The notes beneath the pieces are model-generated. The model worked only from the letters and a program-made list of their open reading frames with translations. It made no database searches and was not told the origin of the DNA. The translations under genes were made by a program, and so were the position numbers. Positions 1 to 9,838 of a DNA stretch of 35,760 nucleotides are shown here, in pieces (the stretch's first letter is position 1; every line of letters starts with the position of its first letter). The stretch comes from Methylococcaceae bacterium. Lineage in GTDB: Bacteria > Pseudomonadota > Gammaproteobacteria > Methylococcales > Methylomonadaceae. Location of the stretch: the NCBI GenBank assembly GCA_013141375.1, contig JABFRC010000148.1, positions 1 to 35,760 on the forward strand, in the 5' to 3' direction.

Positions 1-67
1 TTTTAAAAGTTTGAAGAATATCAATAGTTATGCATAAATCCGCTTTTGCTATTTACGTTTTTGATAC

Positions 68-80
68 ACTGGAAACCAGT
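68..80. other. Short inverted repeat upstream of the acyltransferase/cNMP gene
   Basis: A perfect 5-bp inverted repeat (ACTGG, 3-nt spacer, CCAGT) lies about 70 nt before the first gene. The surrounding 1-151 stretch is AT-rich and holds no gene. The palindrome could be a regulator site, but it is short and may be chance. It does not resemble the CRP consensus (TGTGA-N6-TCACA). Confidence 0.2.
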
Positions 81-151
81 TTAATTTGTTTTTTCTTTTT
101 CTAATAAAACTAAACCAACTGAACCTTTCCCTTAAGTAATTTAGGACATCT

Positions 152-1285
152 ATGCAAGACGGCGTCAGATTTGCTACAACTGAAGAAGAATTGACAGCGT
201 CTTTTCAACTTCGCTATCGCGTGTATGTCGAATGCATGGGTAGGCTCAAGGATAAGGGTGATCACGAGCTTAAAGAATTGAGGGATGAATACGATGAAAA
301 TGCCCGGGCCGTAATCGCTATCAAGGACAATGAAGCGATTGGCACCCTGAGATTATTCTGGGGAGGAGATAAACCATTTTCACAGACACTTATAGATGCC
401 TACCATTTATCGTCGTTCCTGGATAAATTAGATCAACATCAAATTTGTATTGTTGAGCGCTTGATGGTGGATGATAAACATCGCGGCTCAAGTGCGACTT
501 TACGAATGTATAAAGAAGTTATGCATTTTGTTCTTGAGAATAAAATTGAAGCTGTACTGCTTGATTGCGAGCCCCATCATTTAAATTCTTACTTGAAGCT
601 TGGTTTTAGATCATTTACTCATACCTATTCCTATCCTGGTATCGGCTTGGTGATTCCAATGGTCTTGATATCCGGTGATTACGAACATCTACAAAACGTC
701 GGTTCGCCGTTCGCGTTATTAACCAGTGAAAAAGACCTGGGACATTGTCTTTATGTGAATGAATTGCTTGAGATCATTGGAGGGAGTCAAAATGTGGTAA
801 GTCAGGCGGCTTCAAATCAGACTGATTTTATTAGGCAGATTTACGCTGATAAGTATCTTTGGGAAGACGGTAATCCAAAAATATTTGATGCCTTGAGTGA
901 GGATGAAATTGGTCGAGTTATTGAGAAAAGCCATATCATTGAGTGTAAACAGGGGGATCACATTATTGAAAAAAATAATGCCGCTAAGACAATGTTTGTC
1001 GTGCTCTCGGGGATGGTAGAGGTTTTTCGAAATAAGGATCAATTGGCAGTTATTCCAAAGGGTGGAGTTATTGGTGAAGTTGCTTTTTTTTTACACAGTT
1101 CTCGTTCTGCCAGCATTGTTGCGGCTACGGATGATGTCAGGTTATTAAGTCTTGATGAGCCATCCATGTCGCGATTGTTGAAGTATGAACCTGTGTTGGC
1201 CAACAAGATTTTGACTAATTTGTGTCGAGTATTGTGCTCGAGGTTGATTGGCGGTGTTGAAACATCAGATCTTAGATCGAGTTGA
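152..1285 (+). CDS. GNAT-like acyltransferase fused to a C-terminal cyclic-nucleotide-binding domain
   Basis: Residues about 5-175 look like a GNAT/N-acyl amino acid synthase (autoinducer-synthase-like) fold: an early FQLRYRVYVE strand, a central VERLMVDDKHRG segment (101-112) and a late LKLGFR turn (148-153). Residues about 245-365 form a cyclic-nucleotide-binding domain. Its phosphate-binding cassette is recognisable, with G308-E309 and R318-S319-A320. No helix-turn-helix follows, so this is not a CRP-type regulator. A cyclic nucleotide probably controls acyl transfer, as in the mycobacterial Pat lysine acetyltransferases, although there the cNMP domain is N-terminal. The substrate is unknown. 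The ATG has a Shine-Dalgarno AGGA 5 nt upstream. Base composition is AT-richer than most of the window. The gene is monocistronic in view and ends at a strong terminator. Domain calls are firm; function is inferred. Confidence 0.8.
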   Translation: MQDGVRFATTEEELTASFQLRYRVYVECMGRLKDKGDHELKELRDEYDENARAVIAIKDNEAIGTLRLFWGGDKPFSQTLIDAYHLSSFLDKLDQHQICIVERLMVDDKHRGSSATLRMYKEVMHFVLENKIEAVLLDCEPHHLNSYLKLGFRSFTHTYSYPGIGLVIPMVLISGDYEHLQNVGSPFALLTSEKDLGHCLYVNELLEIIGGSQNVVSQAASNQTDFIRQIYADKYLWEDGNPKIFDALSEDEIGRVIEKSHIIECKQGDHIIEKNNAAKTMFVVLSGMVEVFRNKDQLAVIPKGGVIGEVAFFLHSSRSASIVAATDDVRLLSLDEPSMSRLLKYEPVLANKILTNLCRVLCSRLIGGVETSDLRSS

Positions 1286-1324
1286 TTGCGAGCTATTATT
1301 TGTTGAAAACTGTTATTTCGGCTT

Positions 1325-1362
1325 AAAAAACCGCCCTTCGAATATTCGATGGGCGGTTTTTT
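1325..1362. terminator. Bidirectional rho-independent terminator
   Basis: A perfect 12-bp stem (AAAAAACCGCCC at 1325-1336 pairing with GGGCGGTTTTTT at 1351-1362) has A and T tracts on its flanks, so it can end transcription on both strands. It sits between two convergent genes, 40 nt after the stop of the plus gene and 10 nt before the stop of the minus gene. The loop holds a further small palindrome (CGAATATTCG). Confidence 0.9.
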
Positions 1363-1371
1363 TTCGAAAAA

Positions 1372-3072
1372 TTATTCAGCGTTAAGTTCTTGAAATAGAG
1401 TTAACGCTGCTTTTTTCTCTGAAAATTCTTGTTCGGTTTTAGTGATGTTTGCCAAAATTTCCCGAGCCTTTTGTTTATTACCATTTGCTTTATAAGCTTC
1501 AGCCAAATGGTACTGAATATCGTAAGCTTTGGGTGCCAGGCTGGCCGCCTTTTCCAGTACTTTCAAGCCTTCAGTCAATTGCCCTTGCTTGATCAGAATG
1601 TAGCCGTAGGTGTCGACAATAGCTGCAGATTCAGGAGCTATTTCGAAGGCTTTTTTTCCGTACTCAATGGCTTTGGGATCATTTTGTTGCGAATAGACCC
1701 ATGCCAGATTGTTTAAAGCAAGTACATTTCCCGCTTGTTGAGCCAGTATCGATTCATAATGGACGATGGCTTGTTTGTAGTCGTTTTGCTGTTGAAAAAT
1801 GGTGGCCAATTTGAATTCAATGGCCCGGTTTTTAGGGTTTTTAGCAAGTTCTGCATTCAGTAATTTCAGGGCATCTGCGGATTTATTTTGAGCAATCAAT
1901 AAGTCGGCGATTGTGAATAGGGTTTTGTCTCCTGCTTGCAGTTGATAGGCTTTTTTATAAGAATCGGTGGCTTTGTCCAGTTTCTTATCCGCTATATAGG
2001 CATCTCCTTGCAGGATTTTCCCCAGAGGTTGTTTGGGAAACTGCACATCTAATTTATTCGCTAGCTCCAGTGCTTCTTTAATGCGCCCAAGTTTAATTAA
2101 ATAAGTGGCTTTGAAAATAGTTGCTTCCGGGTTGTTGGAGTCAATTTTTGAGGCTTCGTCAAGCAGTGTGAGTATTTCTTTTTCTTTGCCGGTTTGCCCG
2201 TTAATTACTCGGGCTAGTAGAAGACGATGATTTATGTCTTGTTTATCATTACTGATAATTTTGCGTAGATTGGTTTCAGCCAGATCATTTTTGTTGTTGG
2301 CTAGTTGTGCGGCAATAAGTAAATCCAAAGCTTTTGTGTCATTCGGGTAGCGATTACTTAGGTCTTCCGCAAGAGGCAGGATTTTATCCGCTTGTTTTTG
2401 TGCAGCATAATATCTGCCTAGATTACTGATCACTTCCGCTTCTGTGTTGACGTTACCTCTTACCTTTTGTAAAGCATTAGCGAAGATGCTTTCCACTTCA
2501 GCGTTATTTTTTTGCTTCAACGCTGCGTCGGCCAATAACAGGTAAGCGTTTATTGATTTATCATCGATACCTAATGCCTTGTTTGAGTATTCCTTGACGG
2601 TCTCAAAATTGTTCTCCTCCAGTGCTAACTTGGCTATGCCGAGATAAGCGAGGATGTTTTTTGGGTCCAGACTGATGGCTTTCTGATAACTTTCATTAGC
2701 AGGTCCTGATTCTTTTTTAATAACATGCAATAAGGCTTGCAGATTATGAAACCCTGCTTCGTTTGGTGAGTCTTTTAACAGGTCTGCAATCTTTTTTTCA
2801 GCTTCGACAACTTTATTCTGCTTCAGCAGCCCGAGTACATTCAGATAATCGCTCTTTTTTTTGTCAACTTCAGCTTGTTGGAGTGATTCTAAAACAGACG
2901 AAGATGCTCCGGCTTCATTGGGTGCCGGGGATAGTTGCTCGAGATTGCCGAAGCTGTTTTGTTGTCGATCCTGGAGGTCATAGGTCGCAGCATTCAGCAT
3001 TTGACTGGCGCTTAATAATCCAAGGATGATTGCTGCAAGTTGTTGTTTTTTAGGGTGGCTGCTTAATTTCAT
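1372..3072 (-). CDS. Secreted tetratricopeptide-repeat protein
   Basis: A 566-residue protein with an N-terminal signal peptide (basic start, hydrophobic core about residues 11-22, likely cleavage near residue 28 after LNA). From about residue 75 to 545 it is a continuous array of degenerate 34-residue TPR motifs, with repeated A-x-x-x-Y/A-x-x-A-L and L-D-P-x-N signatures. It is probably a periplasmic or envelope-attached protein-interaction scaffold. It resembles long TPR proteins of exopolysaccharide/PEP-CTERM loci, but no such genes are nearby and it is shorter than PrsT, so that name is not justified. No lipobox cysteine is seen. It lies 98 nt downstream of the amidase gene on the same strand and may be co-transcribed. 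A GAGGG ribosome-binding site precedes the ATG closely. Confidence 0.8.
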   Translation of the reverse strand: MKLSSHPKKQQLAAIILGLLSASQMLNAATYDLQDRQQNSFGNLEQLSPAPNEAGASSSVLESLQQAEVDKKKSDYLNVLGLLKQNKVVEAEKKIADLLKDSPNEAGFHNLQALLHVIKKESGPANESYQKAISLDPKNILAYLGIAKLALEENNFETVKEYSNKALGIDDKSINAYLLLADAALKQKNNAEVESIFANALQKVRGNVNTEAEVISNLGRYYAAQKQADKILPLAEDLSNRYPNDTKALDLLIAAQLANNKNDLAETNLRKIISNDKQDINHRLLLARVINGQTGKEKEILTLLDEASKIDSNNPEATIFKATYLIKLGRIKEALELANKLDVQFPKQPLGKILQGDAYIADKKLDKATDSYKKAYQLQAGDKTLFTIADLLIAQNKSADALKLLNAELAKNPKNRAIEFKLATIFQQQNDYKQAIVHYESILAQQAGNVLALNNLAWVYSQQNDPKAIEYGKKAFEIAPESAAIVDTYGYILIKQGQLTEGLKVLEKAASLAPKAYDIQYHLAEAYKANGNKQKAREILANITKTEQEFSEKKAALTLFQELNAE

Positions 3073-3170
3073 GATGCCCTCTGGAGGTAAGGTTTTTCTA
3101 AATGGTTGGCCGATAAGATCAATCTTAACATTGCCACTCTAGTGCCCACTTAATTATCTGCAATGAGTGT

Positions 3171-4055
3171 TCAGTCAATAAAACGCTTGGTTAAGTCGCC
3201 ATAGGCTTCAATGCGTCGATCGCGTAAATAAGGCCAAATCCGTCTGACACGTTCGGATCGGTTACCGTCAAGCTCACAGGTTAATAGAGTGCTGTCATTT
3301 TTGTTGGCGCGGAGAATGAATTCTCCTTGCGGACCTGCAATAAAGCTGTTGCCCCAGAATTGAATGCCGGCGTCAGAATCCGGTGCTTTTTCGAAACCAA
3401 TACGATTGCATGAAATAACCGGAATGCCGTTTGCCACCGCATGTGCTCGCTGCACAGTAACCCAGGCATCTAATTGGCGTTGTTGTTCTTCCTTGGTATC
3501 TTCAGGATCCCAGCCGATAGCGGTAGGGTAGATCAATATTTCTGCACCGGCCAATGCCATTAGTCGGGCCGCTTCCGGGAACCATTGATCCCAGCAAATT
3601 AAAACACCCAACTTGCCGATTGAGGTTGAAATAGGGGTAAATCCCAAATCACCGGGTGTGAAATAGTATTTTTCGTAAAAGCCGGGGTCGTCGGGAATGT
3701 GCATTTTTCGGTATTTGCCGGCAATGCTGCCGTCTTTGTCAAAAACAACCGCAGTATTGTGATAAAGCCCTGCTGCGCGTTTTTCGAATATGGTCGAGAC
3801 AATGACGATGCCTAGCTTTTCTGCCACGTTCGCCAGAATTTCTGTAGTTGGTCCTGGAATGGCTTGAGCCAGATCAAAATGTTGATGATCTTCATTCTGG
3901 CAAAAATAAGGTCCAAGATGCAGCTCTGGTAACACGACTAAATCAGACTTTGCCGCTGCGGCTTCATGGATTTTTTCTATGGAATAGTCGAGATTGCTTT
4001 GTCGATCTTTGTCGCAGGGTTGTTGGACGGCAGTAACGATGAGATTGCTTTTCAT
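3171..4055 (-). CDS. aguB: N-carbamoylputrescine amidase-like carbon-nitrogen hydrolase
   Basis: A nitrilase-superfamily amidase of 294 residues, the usual length. The Glu-Lys-Cys triad is visible: E44 in LPELH, K117 in YRKMHIPDD and C154 in LICWDQWFPE. The DQWFPE segment and the C-terminal RRIWPYLRDRR are typical of AguB, which hydrolyses N-carbamoylputrescine to putrescine, CO2 and ammonia in the agmatine route. The usual partner agmatine deiminase (aguA) is not adjacent: downstream is a TPR protein and upstream is divergent dapA. The assignment rests on residues close to the active site; another small carbamoyl or amide substrate is possible. The enzyme should be cytoplasmic. Confidence 0.82.
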   Translation of the reverse strand: MKSNLIVTAVQQPCDKDRQSNLDYSIEKIHEAAAAKSDLVVLPELHLGPYFCQNEDHQHFDLAQAIPGPTTEILANVAEKLGIVIVSTIFEKRAAGLYHNTAVVFDKDGSIAGKYRKMHIPDDPGFYEKYYFTPGDLGFTPISTSIGKLGVLICWDQWFPEAARLMALAGAEILIYPTAIGWDPEDTKEEQQRQLDAWVTVQRAHAVANGIPVISCNRIGFEKAPDSDAGIQFWGNSFIAGPQGEFILRANKNDSTLLTCELDGNRSERVRRIWPYLRDRRIEAYGDLTKRFID

Positions 4056-4185
4056 GGCATAGGAACTTAGGTGGTTTTCAATAGCCTCATTTTACAATAG
4101 CTTGGCTTGCATATAGGTATTCATTAAATAAAGTATGGCGATTTTACGCAAATGAATTCGCTAAGCTGGGCTTTGCCTGTTTGCT

Positions 4186-4194
4186 TGTTATAAT
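4186..4194 (+). promoter_or_regulatory. Extended -10 promoter for dapA
   Basis: TG-T-TATAAT (TG at 4186-4187, perfect TATAAT at 4189-4194) forms an extended -10 element about 43 nt before the dapA ATG. No good -35 hexamer lies 16-18 nt upstream, as expected for extended -10 promoters. The 181-nt gap between divergent aguB and dapA holds no gene. Confidence 0.6.
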
Positions 4195-4236
4195 GGCCGC
4201 CAATTTACAAACATACAGTTCTGATCGAGAGATTTC

Positions 4237-5112
4237 ATGATTCAAGGTAGTATCGTAGCATTAGTGACACCGATGGATGAAAGCGGTGCTGTTGATAAGG
4301 AAAGTTTAAAAAAGTTGCTGGAATTTCATATCGAGCAAGGCACTGATGCCATTGTTGCCGTAGGTACGACTGGCGAATCTGCTACGTTGGATGAAGATGA
4401 GCATTGCGATGTCATCAAAACCACGGTTGAAATTGTTGCCGGGAGAATCCCGGTCATAGCCGGAACCGGCGCCAATGCAACTTCTGAAGCGATTAATCTC
4501 ACGCGAAAAGCCAAGCAGGCTGGTGCTGATGCTTGTCTTATCGTCACGCCGTATTACAACAAGCCAACGCAAGAAGGCTTGTATCTTCATTACAAAGCCA
4601 TCGCCGAAGCCGTCGATATTCCGCAGATTTTATACAACGTACCGGGCAGAACCGCTTGCGATATGCTGCCGGAAACCGTTGGCAGACTCTCCCATGTCGA
4701 TAACATTGTCGGTATCAAAGACGCCACCGGCGATTTGTCCAGAGTAAAGAAATTCCTAGAATTGTCAGGCAAAGATTTTGCGTTATACAGTGGCGACGAT
4801 GCCACCAGTCGTGAGTTTTGTTTACTCGGAGGTCATGGCTCTATCACGGTGACCGGCAATGTGGCGCCGCGCTTGGTACATGAGATGATTACTGCTGCAA
4901 TAAAAGGTGACAGCGAAACCGCACTGGCTATTGATAAAAAGTTACAAGCTTTGCACAAAGATCTTTTCATCCAGTCTAACCCTATCCCAGTGAAATGGGC
5001 GGTAGCCGAATTAGGTTTGATAGGCAAGGGTATTCGCTTGCCGTTAACTTGGTTGACCGAAGATTGCTTTGATATTGTTCGCAGCGCAATGCATCAGGCG
5101 GAAGTATTGTGA
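4237..5112 (+). CDS. dapA: 4-hydroxy-tetrahydrodipicolinate synthase
   Basis: DapA condenses pyruvate with aspartate semialdehyde, the first committed step to meso-diaminopimelate and lysine. The 291-residue length is normal. The key residues are all present: Schiff-base K161 (GIKDATGD), the T44-T45, Y107 and Y133 proton relay, and R138 for the substrate carboxylate. The TIM-barrel signature GTTGES lies at 43-48. The ATG at 4237 follows a GAGA ribosome-binding site. The stop overlaps the ATG of bamC by one base (TGATG), so the two are translationally coupled. The same dapA-bamC pair occurs in Escherichia coli. Confidence 0.97.
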   Translation: MIQGSIVALVTPMDESGAVDKESLKKLLEFHIEQGTDAIVAVGTTGESATLDEDEHCDVIKTTVEIVAGRIPVIAGTGANATSEAINLTRKAKQAGADACLIVTPYYNKPTQEGLYLHYKAIAEAVDIPQILYNVPGRTACDMLPETVGRLSHVDNIVGIKDATGDLSRVKKFLELSGKDFALYSGDDATSREFCLLGGHGSITVTGNVAPRLVHEMITAAIKGDSETALAIDKKLQALHKDLFIQSNPIPVKWAVAELGLIGKGIRLPLTWLTEDCFDIVRSAMHQAEVL

Positions 5113-5807
5113 TGCCCATTTTTCGTCAAAAGCAGTTAACACGATTGTGTATTGCGGTTGTCGTTGTTAATACTTCGGCCTGTAGTTACATTCAATCGCT
5201 GTTTCCTGATAAGGAACGCGATTACCAATTTACTACTGAAATCGCTCCGTTAACGCTACCACCGGAATTGAACAGTTCTTCGGCATTTCCTAAGCCGGTT
5301 GCGGCTTCGCAAGCTAAGGTGGTTGATAATGCGGTCATTGATGCTGAAGCAGCTGTGCCGGAAAATTCACATGCTCCCGCCGATGCAGAGCCAACGGCGG
5401 AACGTAGTTCAATTCAGGCCGAATTGGTGAAAACTCAGCAGGGAGAAAATCGTTTACGAATCGCAGCACCCTCTGCCCAGGCCTGGAGAATGGTTGGTAA
5501 GGCCTTGAGCCGGAAAGCGCTTGAAGTTACGCAACGCAATCAAGACGATAAATCCTATATCGTGCAATACAATCCCAATGAAGAAAAAGTACAAGATGAA
5601 ACGCTATTGGATGAATTGCGCTTTATGTTCGGCGGTTTTGAAACCGGCGACAAAGAATATCTCATTGAGCTGCAGGATATTGATCCGCAGTTGACTGAAA
5701 TCTTGATTACTGACAAAGAACATCAATCGACGGCAGCTGATGGCCCTGGATTGAGTTTACTGACATTGATTAGAGACGCCATAAAAGCCGATGTCGCTGG
5801 CAAGTAG
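5112..5807 (+). CDS. bamC: Outer-membrane assembly lipoprotein BamC (NlpB), short form
   Basis: BamC is a lipoprotein of the BAM complex that inserts beta-barrel proteins in the outer membrane. From the ATG at 5112 the protein is 231 residues. A hydrophobic signal ends at a lipobox-like NTSAC (C24), with Thr rather than Leu at -3. A BamC-like unstructured segment follows (DKERDY, then LTLPPEL), and a helix-grip domain covers about residues 110-230. The E. coli protein is about 344 residues with two helix-grip domains; the second is absent here. A GTG at 5109 is a possible alternative start, but a GGAAG ribosome-binding site 7 nt before the ATG favours 5112. The neighbouring dapA supports the identification. 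Confidence 0.85.
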   Translation: MPIFRQKQLTRLCIAVVVVNTSACSYIQSLFPDKERDYQFTTEIAPLTLPPELNSSSAFPKPVAASQAKVVDNAVIDAEAAVPENSHAPADAEPTAERSSIQAELVKTQQGENRLRIAAPSAQAWRMVGKALSRKALEVTQRNQDDKSYIVQYNPNEEKVQDETLLDELRFMFGGFETGDKEYLIELQDIDPQLTEILITDKEHQSTAADGPGLSLLTLIRDAIKADVAGK

Positions 5808-5899
5808 TATTGTGAATGCAGGTTAAAAACCTTATTCCTTACTGTTAGCAGCGCAGCCTAACTCAACTTAATCGCTACAATTTTTTAGACTGTTCCTGC

Positions 5900-8800
5900 A
5901 TGTTAAAACTATCTGGTCCCTGCGCATTATCCAATTTTCGTATTAATAAATTACTAGCTGAAATACAGCTGGTGGAGCCTTCCATTAAGGCAGTTTCTGC
6001 ACGATTTATCCACTTTATCGATGTAGCTGAAGATCTTGATGATCAGCAACTTAACATTCTTGATCGCTTGCTTTCTTACGGCGATGGACAAGTTCTTTTA
6101 GAAAAAGAAGGCCTCAAGCTTTTGGTGGTGCCACGCGCAGGCAGTATTTCACCTTGGTCAAGCAAGGCGACTGAAATTGCCCAGCGCTGTGGATTGAGTT
6201 TGATCAATCGAATTGAGCGTGGAACGCAATACACGCTGTCGGTGGATGGCGTCTTATCTGCTGAAGTCAAAGCCGGCTTGTCGGCGCTTTTGCATGACCG
6301 GATGACCCAAGCCGTTGTCGAAGCCGATGCAGAATTCGAATTATTTGCACACCATCAAGCATTGCCTCTTGTCCGTGTCGATGTTATTGAGAAAGGCCGC
6401 GATGCCTTGGTTACCGCCAATACTGAATTGGGATTGGCATTGTCAGCCGATGAAATCGATTACTTAACGGAAAGCTTTCAAAAACTCGCTAGAAATCCCA
6501 CTGATGTCGAATTGATGATGTTTGCACAGGCAAACTCGGAGCATTGTCGACACAAGATATTTAATGCCAGTTGGACGATCGATGGCGTAGATCAAGCCCA
6601 GTCCCTGTTTGGGATGATTCGGAATACCGCTCAAAAAAATCCACAGGGTATTTTGTCGGCCTATAGCGATAATGCCTCTGTGATTGAGGGATCTAAGGCA
6701 AAAGTATTGATCCGTAACCCTCAAACCGGCGTTTATGGCTATGTACAGGAAGATGCGCATATTCTGATGAAGGTGGAAACTCACAATCATCCAACAGCCA
6801 TTTCACCTTATCCAGGTGCTGCGACCGGATCCGGCGGAGAAATTCGCGATGAAGGCGCCACCGGTAGAGGTTCGGCACCGAAAGCCGGGTTAACTGGGTT
6901 TTCAGTTTCCCATTTAAAAATTCCTGGATTTGCCCAGCCGTGGGAAACGGAAAATGGCAAGCCGGGCCGTATTGCGTCCGCACTAGATATTATGTTGCAA
7001 GGCCCATTGGGGGGGGCGGCGTTTAATAATGAATTTGGCAGACCCAATCTGGCAGGTTATTTCAGAAGTTTCGAGCAGCCCTCACCGGATAGTAATGGTC
7101 TTGAATTCAGGGGCTATCACAAACCTATCATGATTGCCGGCGGTGTTGGCAATATCCGGCCGATGCTGGTAAAAAAACAGGCGATTCCAGCCGGTTCGTT
7201 GATTATCATCCTCGGTGGTCCGGCGATGCTTATTGGTTTAGGTGGTGGCGCCGCATCGTCGCAAGCGTCCGGCTCAGGATCAGAAGATCTCGATTTTGCC
7301 TCTGTGCAACGGGAAAATCCTGAAATGGAGCGTCGCTGTCAGGAAGTGATAAACCATTGTAATGCGTTGGGCAACGAGACGCCGATTGTGTCGATTCATG
7401 ACATTGGTGCCGGCGGCTTGTCCAATGCCGTCCCTGAAATCATTCATGACTGTGACCGCGGCGGTCGCTTTGAATTGCGTAAAGTGCATAACGCCGATTT
7501 GGGTATGTCACCGATGCAAATCTGGTGCAACGAGGCACAGGAACGCTATGTCGTTGCCATCAAGCCGGAAGCATTGCCGTTGTTTGCGCAATTTTGCGAG
7601 CGCGAGCATTGTCTGTATGCGGTTATCGGGGAAGCGACAGCAGACGAACATTTATTGTTGAATGATGAACTGCTGGGCGATAAGCCGGTTGACATTCCGA
7701 TGTCGGTTTTATTCGGTAAATCACCAAAATTGCATAGAGATGTTCAGCACATTAAGCCCAACCTGAAGGCTCTGGACTTTAGCGGTATCGATTTAGCAGA
7801 AGCTGTTAAGCGAGTGATTTCGTTCCCGGCCGTCGCTGATAAAAGCTTTTTGATTCATATCGGCGATCGCTCGGTCACCGGTCTTGTCGCTCGTGACCAA
7901 ATGGTCGGGCCCTGGCAAGTGCCAGTTGCCGACGTTGCGGTTACTGCCTCTGGGTATTATGCATTGACCGGTGAAGCCATGGCGATGGGTGAGCGTACAC
8001 CGCTTGCTGTTATTGATGCGCCTGCCTCCGGGCGCATGGCCATTGGCGAGGCAATTACCAATTTGGCGGCTGCTCAGATAGACTCGCTCAAGAAAATCAA
8101 ATTATCAGCCAACTGGATGGCTGCCGCAGGTTATCCTGGTGAAGATGCTGCTTTGTTTGATACGGTCAAAACGGTCGGCATGGAGCTTTGTCCGGCATTG
8201 GGCATTGCGATACCGGTAGGAAAGGATTCCTTATCGATGAAAACCGTGTGGCAAGATGGGGATGCTGAAAAAACAATGACAGCGCCATTGTCCTTGATTA
8301 TTACCGCGTTTGCTCCGGTCTCCGATATTACTAAAACCCTGACACCTCAACTGCAACGCGTCGATGATGAAGATACGGCATTGCTCTTGATTGATTTAGG
8401 TGCCGGTAAGCAGCGCTTAGGCGGTTCGGTATTGGCTCAAGTCTTTAATCAGTTGGGCAATGACAGCCCTGATCTGGATCAGCCGGAATTATTGAAAGCC
8501 TTTTTTGATGTTATTCAAACGCTGAGCAGCCAAAATATGCTGCTGGCCTATCATGATCGTTCGGATGGTGGCCTATTGGCAACTGTCACAGAAATGATGT
8601 TTGCCAGCCGCTTAGGCGTTGTTTTAAACCTGGATAACTGGGTTTATGATGAAGGCGACAAGTTGGCTGCGTTGTTTAACGAAGAGCTTGGCGCAGTATT
8701 GCAAGTACGCCAAAGTGATCGCAAGGCTGTGGTCGAGGTGTTAATTCATGCTGGTCTAATAGACTGCGTGCATTTGATCGGTAAAGTGGTCGTTGATGAA

Positions 8801-9796
8801 CAAACGCTGGTTATTCGCCATTCGGGTGAGACTATCTTCGAAGCCCGTCGAGCACAATTGCAAACGTGGTGGTCAGAAGTCAGCTATAGAATGCAAGCGT
8901 TGCGAGACAATCCTGATTGCGCGAAACAACAATTTGAACGCATTGTCGACGATGAAGATCCAGGTCTCAATGCCGTACTGACTTTCTCAGTGGATGACGA
9001 TGTCTCCGCGCCTTTCATTTTGGGGGCTAAGCCTAAAGTGGCTATTTTGCGTGAGCAAGGTGTAAATGGGCATCTGGAAATGGCGGTAGCGTTTGATCGT
9101 GCCGGCTTTACCAGTGTGGATGTGCACATGAGTGACATCATTGAAGGTCGGGTAAGTTTGCGAGATTTTAGCGGGCTGGCAGCTTGCGGTGGATTTTCGT
9201 ACGGTGATGTTTTAGGTGCAGGCGGCGGCTGGGCTAAGTCAATTCTGTTCAATCCGCTGGCCAGGGAAGAGTTTGCAGCATTTTTTAATCGCCCGGATAC
9301 CTTTGGTTTAGGCGTGTGCAACGGTTGTCAGATGATGTCGGGTTTAAAAGAACTTATCCCCGGTGCTGAACATTGGCCGCGGTTTTTGCGCAATAACTCC
9401 GAGCAATTTGAGGCGCGGGTCGCGTTGGTCGAAGTGCAAAAATCACCATCGATTTTGCTGGCCGGTATGGAAGGTTCTCGGTTGCCAGTGGTTATCGCAC
9501 ATGGTGAAGGTCGCGCGGAATTTGATATTGATTCGGCAATGGCCTTGGAGCGTGAAAGCGTCTCCCTGTGTTATGTTGATAACTTTGGTGAGCTAACGAC
9601 AGAATTTCCTGCCAATCCCAATGGATCGCCTTTCGGCATTACCGGTTTAACAACGACCGATGGACGCTTTACCATCATGATGCCGCATCCTGAACGTTGT
9701 GTCAGGACAGTGCAAAACTCCTGGCATCCGGATAATTGGGGCGAATATGGGCCATGGATGCGCCTATTTAGAAATGCCCGGATGTGGGTGGGCTAG
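5900..9796 (+). CDS. purL: Phosphoribosylformylglycinamidine synthase (large fused type)
   Basis: PurL converts FGAR, glutamine and ATP to FGAM in purine synthesis. It is the single-chain proteobacterial form: 1298 residues, against about 1295 in E. coli. Order: PurS-like N-terminal domain (about 1-150), linker, duplicated AIRS-like synthetase domains (about 170-1000), then a class I glutaminase. The glutaminase triad is C1140 (GVCNGC), H1263 and E1265 (MPHPER). Other landmarks are [11 protein letters not shown] and [11 protein letters not shown]. The N-terminus [14 protein letters not shown] matches the family start. The gene lies 92 nt after bamC; that gap shows no clear promoter or terminator, so read-through from dapA-bamC is possible. 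E. coli has purC after bamC instead. Confidence 0.98.
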   Translation: MLKLSGPCALSNFRINKLLAEIQLVEPSIKAVSARFIHFIDVAEDLDDQQLNILDRLLSYGDGQVLLEKEGLKLLVVPRAGSISPWSSKATEIAQRCGLSLINRIERGTQYTLSVDGVLSAEVKAGLSALLHDRMTQAVVEADAEFELFAHHQALPLVRVDVIEKGRDALVTANTELGLALSADEIDYLTESFQKLARNPTDVELMMFAQANSEHCRHKIFNASWTIDGVDQAQSLFGMIRNTAQKNPQGILSAYSDNASVIEGSKAKVLIRNPQTGVYGYVQEDAHILMKVETHNHPTAISPYPGAATGSGGEIRDEGATGRGSAPKAGLTGFSVSHLKIPGFAQPWETENGKPGRIASALDIMLQGPLGGAAFNNEFGRPNLAGYFRSFEQPSPDSNGLEFRGYHKPIMIAGGVGNIRPMLVKKQAIPAGSLIIILGGPAMLIGLGGGAASSQASGSGSEDLDFASVQRENPEMERRCQEVINHCNALGNETPIVSIHDIGAGGLSNAVPEIIHDCDRGGRFELRKVHNADLGMSPMQIWCNEAQERYVVAIKPEALPLFAQFCEREHCLYAVIGEATADEHLLLNDELLGDKPVDIPMSVLFGKSPKLHRDVQHIKPNLKALDFSGIDLAEAVKRVISFPAVADKSFLIHIGDRSVTGLVARDQMVGPWQVPVADVAVTASGYYALTGEAMAMGERTPLAVIDAPASGRMAIGEAITNLAAAQIDSLKKIKLSANWMAAAGYPGEDAALFDTVKTVGMELCPALGIAIPVGKDSLSMKTVWQDGDAEKTMTAPLSLIITAFAPVSDITKTLTPQLQRVDDEDTALLLIDLGAGKQRLGGSVLAQVFNQLGNDSPDLDQPELLKAFFDVIQTLSSQNMLLAYHDRSDGGLLATVTEMMFASRLGVVLNLDNWVYDEGDKLAALFNEELGAVLQVRQSDRKAVVEVLIHAGLIDCVHLIGKVVVDEQTLVIRHSGETIFEARRAQLQTWWSEVSYRMQALRDNPDCAKQQFERIVDDEDPGLNAVLTFSVDDDVSAPFILGAKPKVAILREQGVNGHLEMAVAFDRAGFTSVDVHMSDIIEGRVSLRDFSGLAACGGFSYGDVLGAGGGWAKSILFNPLAREEFAAFFNRPDTFGLGVCNGCQMMSGLKELIPGAEHWPRFLRNNSEQFEARVALVEVQKSPSILLAGMEGSRLPVVIAHGEGRAEFDIDSAMALERESVSLCYVDNFGELTTEFPANPNGSPFGITGLTTTDGRFTIMMPHPERCVRTVQNSWHPDNWGEYGPWMRLFRNARMWVG

Positions 9797-9838
9797 AATA
9801 AAAGACACTTTCAATGACTTTGGATTGAGGCTCTTCAA

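Noticed and set aside
1372-3072. TPR protein as a PEP-CTERM/exosortase PrsT protein
   Set aside because: It resembles that class only in being a long secreted TPR protein; no exosortase or polysaccharide genes are nearby and no lipobox is present.
8884-9321. Long open frame on the minus strand within purL
   Set aside because: It is antisense to the glutaminase region of purL, which is clearly coding; composition and lack of motifs mark it as a shadow.
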